Source: Sphingomonas sp. OV641 (GTDB lineage: Bacteria; Pseudomonadota; Alphaproteobacteria; Sphingomonadales; Sphingomonadaceae). From it: DNA of 64,000 nt. Each line of letters starts with the position of its first letter. Position 1 is the first letter of the stretch. The position numbers were made by a program, and so were the translations under genes. The DNA is taken from positions 610,489 through 674,488 of the forward strand of contig NZ_FNZB01000002.1 of NCBI RefSeq assembly GCF_900109205.1, read 5' to 3'. Positions 60,281 through 64,000 of the stretch are shown in pieces. Below the pieces are notes generated by a model. It made no database searches and was not told where the DNA came from. It was given only the letters and a program-made list of their open reading frames with translations.

Positions 60281-61114
60281 TTGATCAACAACCGTCAGAA
60301 CGGTCGCCGTCGTGGCCGTGGTGGGCAGCGTTCGCAGGGCGGAAGCAGCCAGGGCCAGCGTGACAATGGCAATCGGATCGACAGCCGGGCACGTGGCAAC
60401 GCCAGCCAGCTTTACGAAAAGTACAAGAACATGGCGTCGGACGCGCAGCGGCAGGGCGATCGCGTCAACACGGAATATTACCTCCAGTTCGCCGATCACT
60501 ACTTCCGCGTCCTCGCCGATCAGCGCGGCCGTTATGAGGATCAGGCGCGGGAGCGTCGTCCGCAGAACGATTTCGATCTCGACGAGGATTACGGCGACGA
60601 AGGTGAGCCGATCCGTGCCGAGGAGCAGGGCCGCGGCGGCGACGAGCGTGCGGAACGCGACGGCAATCGCCAGTATGACGGCAATCGCCAGCAGGATGGC
60701 GGGCGTAGCCGGTCCGATCGCGACGAGGGTGCTCGGGCGGAAGGCACGCGTGCCGATGGTGGTGAGCCGCGCCAGCGGGATGGCCAGGATCGCCGGCAGC
60801 GTTCTTCGAACGCCCGTGGCGACTATCGTCGGGAGGAGCGTGCAGCCGCGCCCGTGAACGGCGAAACGGTGCCTGTCGAAACCGCCCAGACCGTTGCGGC
60901 ACATCCTTCGCCTGAAATGAATGGCGATGTGGACGTCGCCGCTCCGAAGCGTCGCGGTCGGCCGCGCAAGGCGCCGGTGGATGCGGCTGAGCAGCTCGGC
61001 TTTGACGCCAGCGCATTGCCGCCGTCGATTGGTGGTGAGGCTGTGGCGGAGGAAGCGGCACCAAAGCCGCGGCGTCGTCGCACCCTTGCTGCACCGGCAG
61101 AGGTCGAAGCGTAA
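60281..61114 (+). CDS. DUF4167 family protein, TTG start
   Basis: A 277-residue low-complexity protein: N-terminal basic INNRQNGRRRGRGGQRSQ, a conserved helical DUF4167 segment (ARGNASQLYEKYKNMASDAQRQGDRVN, about 29-55, then YYLQFADHYFRVL), a long disordered D/R/G/Q-rich middle and an AT-hook-like KRRGRPRK near 228. Nearly universal in alphaproteobacteria and located near prmC; function unknown, nucleic-acid binding is likely. No ATG fits; TTG 60281 has GAGGA at 7-bp spacing and matches where homologues begin (MINNRQ). The open frame upstream is not part of the family. Confidence 0.88.
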   Translation: MINNRQNGRRRGRGGQRSQGGSSQGQRDNGNRIDSRARGNASQLYEKYKNMASDAQRQGDRVNTEYYLQFADHYFRVLADQRGRYEDQARERRPQNDFDLDEDYGDEGEPIRAEEQGRGGDERAERDGNRQYDGNRQQDGGRSRSDRDEGARAEGTRADGGEPRQRDGQDRRQRSSNARGDYRREERAAAPVNGETVPVETAQTVAAHPSPEMNGDVDVAAPKRRGRPRKAPVDAAEQLGFDASALPPSIGGEAVAEEAAPKPRRRRTLAAPAEVEA

Positions 61115-61143
61115 AAGACGTTTTCAGCTTTGGCTGAACAGAA

Positions 61144-61179
61144 ACGGGCCGGTTTCGCCAAATGCGAAGCCGGCCCGTT
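61144..61179 (+). terminator. Terminator after DUF4167 gene
   Basis: ACGGGCCGG-TTTCGC pairs with GCGAA-GCCGGCCCGT around a 5-nt loop, then TTCGTTTG. Thirty bp after the stop. Confidence 0.8.
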
Positions 61180-61250
61180 CGTTTGTGCGCTGTCGCAGAC
61201 GGGTTACTTTTCCCTTGGCCAGGGTTTGATCCCGGTCCCTTGAAGCACCT

Positions 61251-61347
61251 CCCCGGCGAAGGCCGGGGTCCAGGTGGGAAAGCGTTGGAAAAGCGGGTGT
61301 GCCTTCCAGCTTCGTTGAGCAGCTGGACCCCGGCCTTCGCCGGGGAA
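61251..61347. repeat. Pair of CCCCGGC..GCCGGGG palindromes
   Basis: Units at 61251-61272 and 61324-61347 are inverted relative to each other and match the unit at 6917-6940 almost base for base. Together they form a REP-pair-like element between the DUF4167 and the small membrane protein gene. Confidence 0.65.
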
Positions 61348-61451
61348 GCGGATCAATCCAGCTGGATCAGACTCTAACAAGGCCTGTCGCGAGCGCCGTC
61401 GCTTAAAACTTGGAAGATGTTGAGGCGTGGATTTCCCGCGCCTGTGCCGCC

Positions 61452-61733
61452 TCAGCGAAGGTCGTCGAAGTCCCGGGTGTCCACCGCTTCGTCATGTCCG
61501 GTACCGGAGGACAGAAACGTCAGCCCCATCAGCGCGCCTGCCATCAGCACCGATCCCGTGACCCCGCCGATCATCGCCACGGTCGCCACCCAGTCCAGAG
61601 CGCCATAGGATCGCCCGACCAGCCACACGGCGAGAGCGGACGCGACCAGGCCGACCAGCCCGCTCCATGCGAGCAGGCGCCGGAAGCGTTTCCAGGCGAA
61701 TCGCGCATATTCAGGATCGTCGAGCCGGCTCAT
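61452..61733 (-). CDS. Small two-helix membrane protein, unrecognised
   Basis: A 93-residue protein: basic N-terminus (MSRLDDPEYARFAWKRFRR), two hydrophobic helices (LLAWSGLVGLVASALAVWLV and VATVAMIGGVTGSVLMAGAL) and an acidic end (TRDFDDLR). No family recognised, though similar small proteins occur in sphingomonads. ATG 61733 is preferred; ATG 61742 adds three residues. Divergent from the CBS gene. Confidence 0.75.
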   Translation of the reverse strand: MSRLDDPEYARFAWKRFRRLLAWSGLVGLVASALAVWLVGRSYGALDWVATVAMIGGVTGSVLMAGALMGLTFLSSGTGHDEAVDTRDFDDLR

Positions 61734-61832
61734 GCTTTCCATCTGCCGTGGAATGGCGCATTCTTCCAGCAACAACGCCGCCGTGACCTTCACGGCTGAT
61801 CGGCGGCAGGGTCTGAAATGAGGAGAGAGGCG

Positions 61833-62261
61833 ATGACGATCGCGGCAATCCTGCGCGGCAAGGGCCATGAAACCATCGTGGTGGCTCCGCGCGATACGGT
61901 CCGCCAGGCAGTGGCGCTGCTGGCGGAGCGCCGGATCGGGGCGGTGCCGGTGGTCGACGGAGAAAGGGTGCTCGGCGTCTTCTCGGAACGCGACCTCATC
62001 TACTGCCTGAAGGCTGGGGATACGGGTGTCCTCGACCGCCCCGTGCAGGATGTCATGACCGCGCCGGCGCTGACTGTCTCTCCCGATGATCCGGTGATGG
62101 GGGCGCTGTCGCTGATGACCCGGCGTCGTATCCGCCACCTTCCTGTGGTCGCGGACGGGCGGATGATCGGGCTCGTCTCGATCGGCGACCTTGTCAAATA
62201 CCGCATCGAGCGGGTGGAGGCCGATGCGGCCGCCATGCGGGATTACATCCAGCAGGTCTGA
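61833..62261 (+). CDS. CBS-domain pair protein
   Basis: A 142-residue protein made of two CBS domains: TVRQAVALLAERRIGAVPVVDGERVLGVFSERDL (about 23-56) and DDPVMGALSLMTRRRIRHLPVVADGRMIGLVSIGDLVK (about 87-124). Likely binds adenine nucleotides as a sensor. AGGAGAGAGG precedes ATG 61833. Target unknown. Confidence 0.93.
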   Translation: MTIAAILRGKGHETIVVAPRDTVRQAVALLAERRIGAVPVVDGERVLGVFSERDLIYCLKAGDTGVLDRPVQDVMTAPALTVSPDDPVMGALSLMTRRRIRHLPVVADGRMIGLVSIGDLVKYRIERVEADAAAMRDYIQQV

Positions 62262-62267
62262 CCGCAG

Positions 62268-63734
62268 CTATCGCCGGTTGCGGATCAGGGCGAGCGTCTC
62301 CTGCACGACGCCCCGGGCGAATAGCGCCAGCCATCCCGCATAGACCGCTGCCCCGGCCGTGACGAGCAGGCAGAGGCGGGGAAGCGGCGCGAGAACCATC
62401 GAATGATCCAATGCTGTAACTGCGATCGCCATCGCCGCTGCGGCCAGGAGTGACGGCGCAACGGCCGCGGCAACGTCGCGTGCACGCGCCCCGATCACCG
62501 GTAGGGCGCGCCAGCAGCTTACGGCCAGGTAGACGGGATAGCAGACGATCCAGGCGGCGGCGATGCCGATCAGGCCCCATTGGATGCCGACGAGGAACCC
62601 GGCGGCGAGGATCGCCGAGCCCGCCGCGCCATTCGCAACGCCCACGCCTGGTCGGCCCAGCGCGTCGCACGCCGGGGAGAACAGCACTTGAAGGGTCATG
62701 AACGGCATGGCGATCGCCAGCAGTCGAACAATGATCGCGGCATCGGCCCATTGCTCGCCCAGCATGACCCGCACTAGCGGGTCCGCTGTGACGGCCAGTC
62801 CGAAATAGAAGGGGAGGGCGGCCAGCATCACGATCCGCACGCCTTTCGTGAAGGCGGCGGCCGTCGCGGCGCGATCGTGCTGGATCCTCGCATAGGCCGA
62901 GAAGGCCACTTCGTTCAGCGGCGGAACGAACTTGGACACGAAGATCTGCGCCAGAAACAGACTGGTCGTATAAATACCAAGATCATGAAGATCCAAATGC
63001 CGCCCCGCGATGAACACGTCGATCTGGCTTTGTATGAACCAGAAGAGCTGTCCTGCGGCCATGACCCCGCCGAATCGCGCGAGTGATCCCGCGCCTCTGA
63101 AGTCGAACGAGGGCATCATGATCGACCCTGCCGCCACGGTCATGCCGACGGCGCGTGTGGCGAAGAGTGCCATGGGGGCGATCACCAGGGTCCACACGCC
63201 CCAGCCGGAGAACGCGCCAACCAGCGCGGTGCCGGCGCCAACAACCGATGAGATGATGTTGATGCGCCCTTGGCGGCGATAGTCCATGCTGCGGCTGAGC
63301 AGCGCCTGGGGCAGGGCGATGAAGGGCGTGAACAGATAAATCAGCGCTTGGACGCGAAGTAGCGCCGCCACCTCAGGCTGGCGGTAGTAAGCGGCAGCGG
63401 CGGGAGCCAGGCCCAGCTGAATCGCGCCAAGTCCTACGTTCAGCGCGATCAGCATGCCGAACGCCTGGCGGATCTGATGCGTCGTAAGCTCCGCCTCGCG
63501 AACCAGCCCGCTCGCCAGCCCATATCCGTTCAGCATGTTGAGGAACGCCATCACCACGCCGGTGAGCGCAAAGAGGCCATAGTCGCTCGGCGCGAGGATC
63601 CGGATCACCAGAAACGTGGATGCCCATTGCACAATCTGGGCGGCGATTTGTGAGCCTGACCGCCAGATGACGGCGTTTCGGACTTGTTGGGTGAGGGACT
63701 GGGTCTGATTCGTGTTGGAGGGGGCGGGAGGCAT
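62268..63734 (-). CDS. Polysaccharide flippase (Wzx/MATE-like)
   Basis: A 488-residue membrane protein of the polysaccharide-transporter family with 12-14 helices. Early NAVIWRSGSQIAAQIVQWASTFLVIRILAPSDYGLFALT-type start (split), later SYAR-like EVAFSAYARIQHDR. Such proteins flip lipid-linked sugar units. No glycosyltransferase genes are nearby in the window. The start is uncertain: ATG 63734 lacks a ribosome site and GTG 63764 is possible. Confidence 0.9.
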   Translation of the reverse strand: MPPAPSNTNQTQSLTQQVRNAVIWRSGSQIAAQIVQWASTFLVIRILAPSDYGLFALTGVVMAFLNMLNGYGLASGLVREAELTTHQIRQAFGMLIALNVGLGAIQLGLAPAAAAYYRQPEVAALLRVQALIYLFTPFIALPQALLSRSMDYRRQGRINIISSVVGAGTALVGAFSGWGVWTLVIAPMALFATRAVGMTVAAGSIMMPSFDFRGAGSLARFGGVMAAGQLFWFIQSQIDVFIAGRHLDLHDLGIYTTSLFLAQIFVSKFVPPLNEVAFSAYARIQHDRAATAAAFTKGVRIVMLAALPFYFGLAVTADPLVRVMLGEQWADAAIIVRLLAIAMPFMTLQVLFSPACDALGRPGVGVANGAAGSAILAAGFLVGIQWGLIGIAAAWIVCYPVYLAVSCWRALPVIGARARDVAAAVAPSLLAAAAMAIAVTALDHSMVLAPLPRLCLLVTAGAAVYAGWLALFARGVVQETLALIRNRR

Positions 63735-63830
63735 GGTGTTTGGGCTACAGGTGTGTGACTTCACGACAAGTTAAAAGTGGCGGAAATCCGGGCATTTTGG
63801 GTGGGACTGTAAGAAAGTTGCAAAAAGTGT

Positions 63831-63859
63831 TTGACGGTATTGGGCGGTCGCCCTAGATG
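63831..63859 (+). promoter_or_regulatory. Probable rRNA operon promoter
   Basis: TTGACG (63831-63836), 17-bp spacer, TAGATG (63854-63859), preceded by an A/T-rich stretch. Followed by a leader with boxA near the window end, which suggests the start of an rrn operon. Confidence 0.55.
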
Positions 63860-63964
63860 GGTGTCACCGCAGCGGTGGCCGGAACGGTTGCCGCGGTGGT
63901 CATCGAAATCCAGGCGCCGAGGTCGTCCCACGAAAGAGGGATTGGACTGGGCGTCGGTTTTTGT

Positions 63965-63978
63965 CGCTCTTTGACATT
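63965..63978 (+). promoter_or_regulatory. boxA-like antitermination site
   Basis: CGCTCTTTGACATT resembles the rRNA boxA (TGCTCTTTAACAAT). Its place just downstream of the promoter above and the missing gene in the last 230 bp point to an rrn leader running off the window. Confidence 0.55.
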
Positions 63979-64000
63979 GTTGGTTTAGATGAAGGGACAT

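Overview
The window looks like chromosome of a GC-rich alphaproteobacterium, most probably a sphingomonad (Sphingomonas or close relative). The marker genes behind this are a CcrM-type GANTC methyltransferase next to rnhB, a MucR/Ros-family regulator, a DUF4167 protein, an FzlA-like GST-fold protein, an OmpA with a polyproline hinge, a BlaI/BlaR1-like pair, and a complete-looking Rhodobacter-type gene transfer agent (GTA) structural cluster. No sequence search was possible, so all family names rest on motifs, length and gene order.

Layout. 1-12 kb holds housekeeping and stress genes: a DUF1810 fragment, a PEBP protein, two tiny membrane peptides not usually called, a GGDEF protein, a peroxiredoxin, a HisN-like phosphatase with a His-Gly tail, ClpB, a zinc alcohol dehydrogenase, a class II aldolase, an HWE/HisKA_2-type sensor kinase, an enoyl-CoA hydratase, an FzlA-like protein and CsaA. 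12-17 kb holds an outer-membrane barrel protein, an acyl-CoA dehydrogenase, dihydrolipoyl dehydrogenase and a ferredoxin reductase. 17.16-31.0 kb is the GTA-like cluster: a consensus-like promoter followed by small and large terminase, portal, a small membrane protein, prohead protease, capsid, connector, tail terminator, tail tube, two chaperone-type proteins, tape measure, a large TIM-barrel/DUF2460 protein, the DUF2163 hub, an NlpC/P60 peptidase, a tail-tip protein and a DUF2793 protein. Most neighbours overlap by 4 bp. There is no integrase, repressor, replication or lysis gene, which argues for a GTA rather than a normal prophage. 31-46 kb holds OmpA, purEK, a degenerate hydrolase, an NRDE protein, folP, ccrM-rnhB with clustered GANTC sites, ftsK, blaI/M56 peptidase, an MBL hydrolase and DUF4230. 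46-64 kb holds nadA, glmM, a dicarboxylate symporter, an MpaB-like oxygenase, MucR, two transporters, a GNAT, ppa, an M61 peptidase, the hisS-prfA-prmC run, DUF4167, a CBS protein and a flippase. The last 170 bp look like the promoter and boxA leader of an rRNA operon that begins just past the window.

Most unusual points: (i) in the GTA, the TIM-barrel-like region sits in front of the DUF2460 (gp12) domain while the gp15 homologue is short and lacks one; (ii) the capsid gene is too short at its N-terminus for a usual scaffold region and is bracketed by perfect hairpins; (iii) no stopper (gp7) gene; (iv) four GANTC sites lie between ccrM and rnhB and a fifth sits inside the likely ftsK promoter; (v) a MucR lacking both zinc cysteines; (vi) two peptides of 29 and 36 residues, the second with a strong ribosome binding site. 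REP-like palindromic repeats of several families are scattered between genes.
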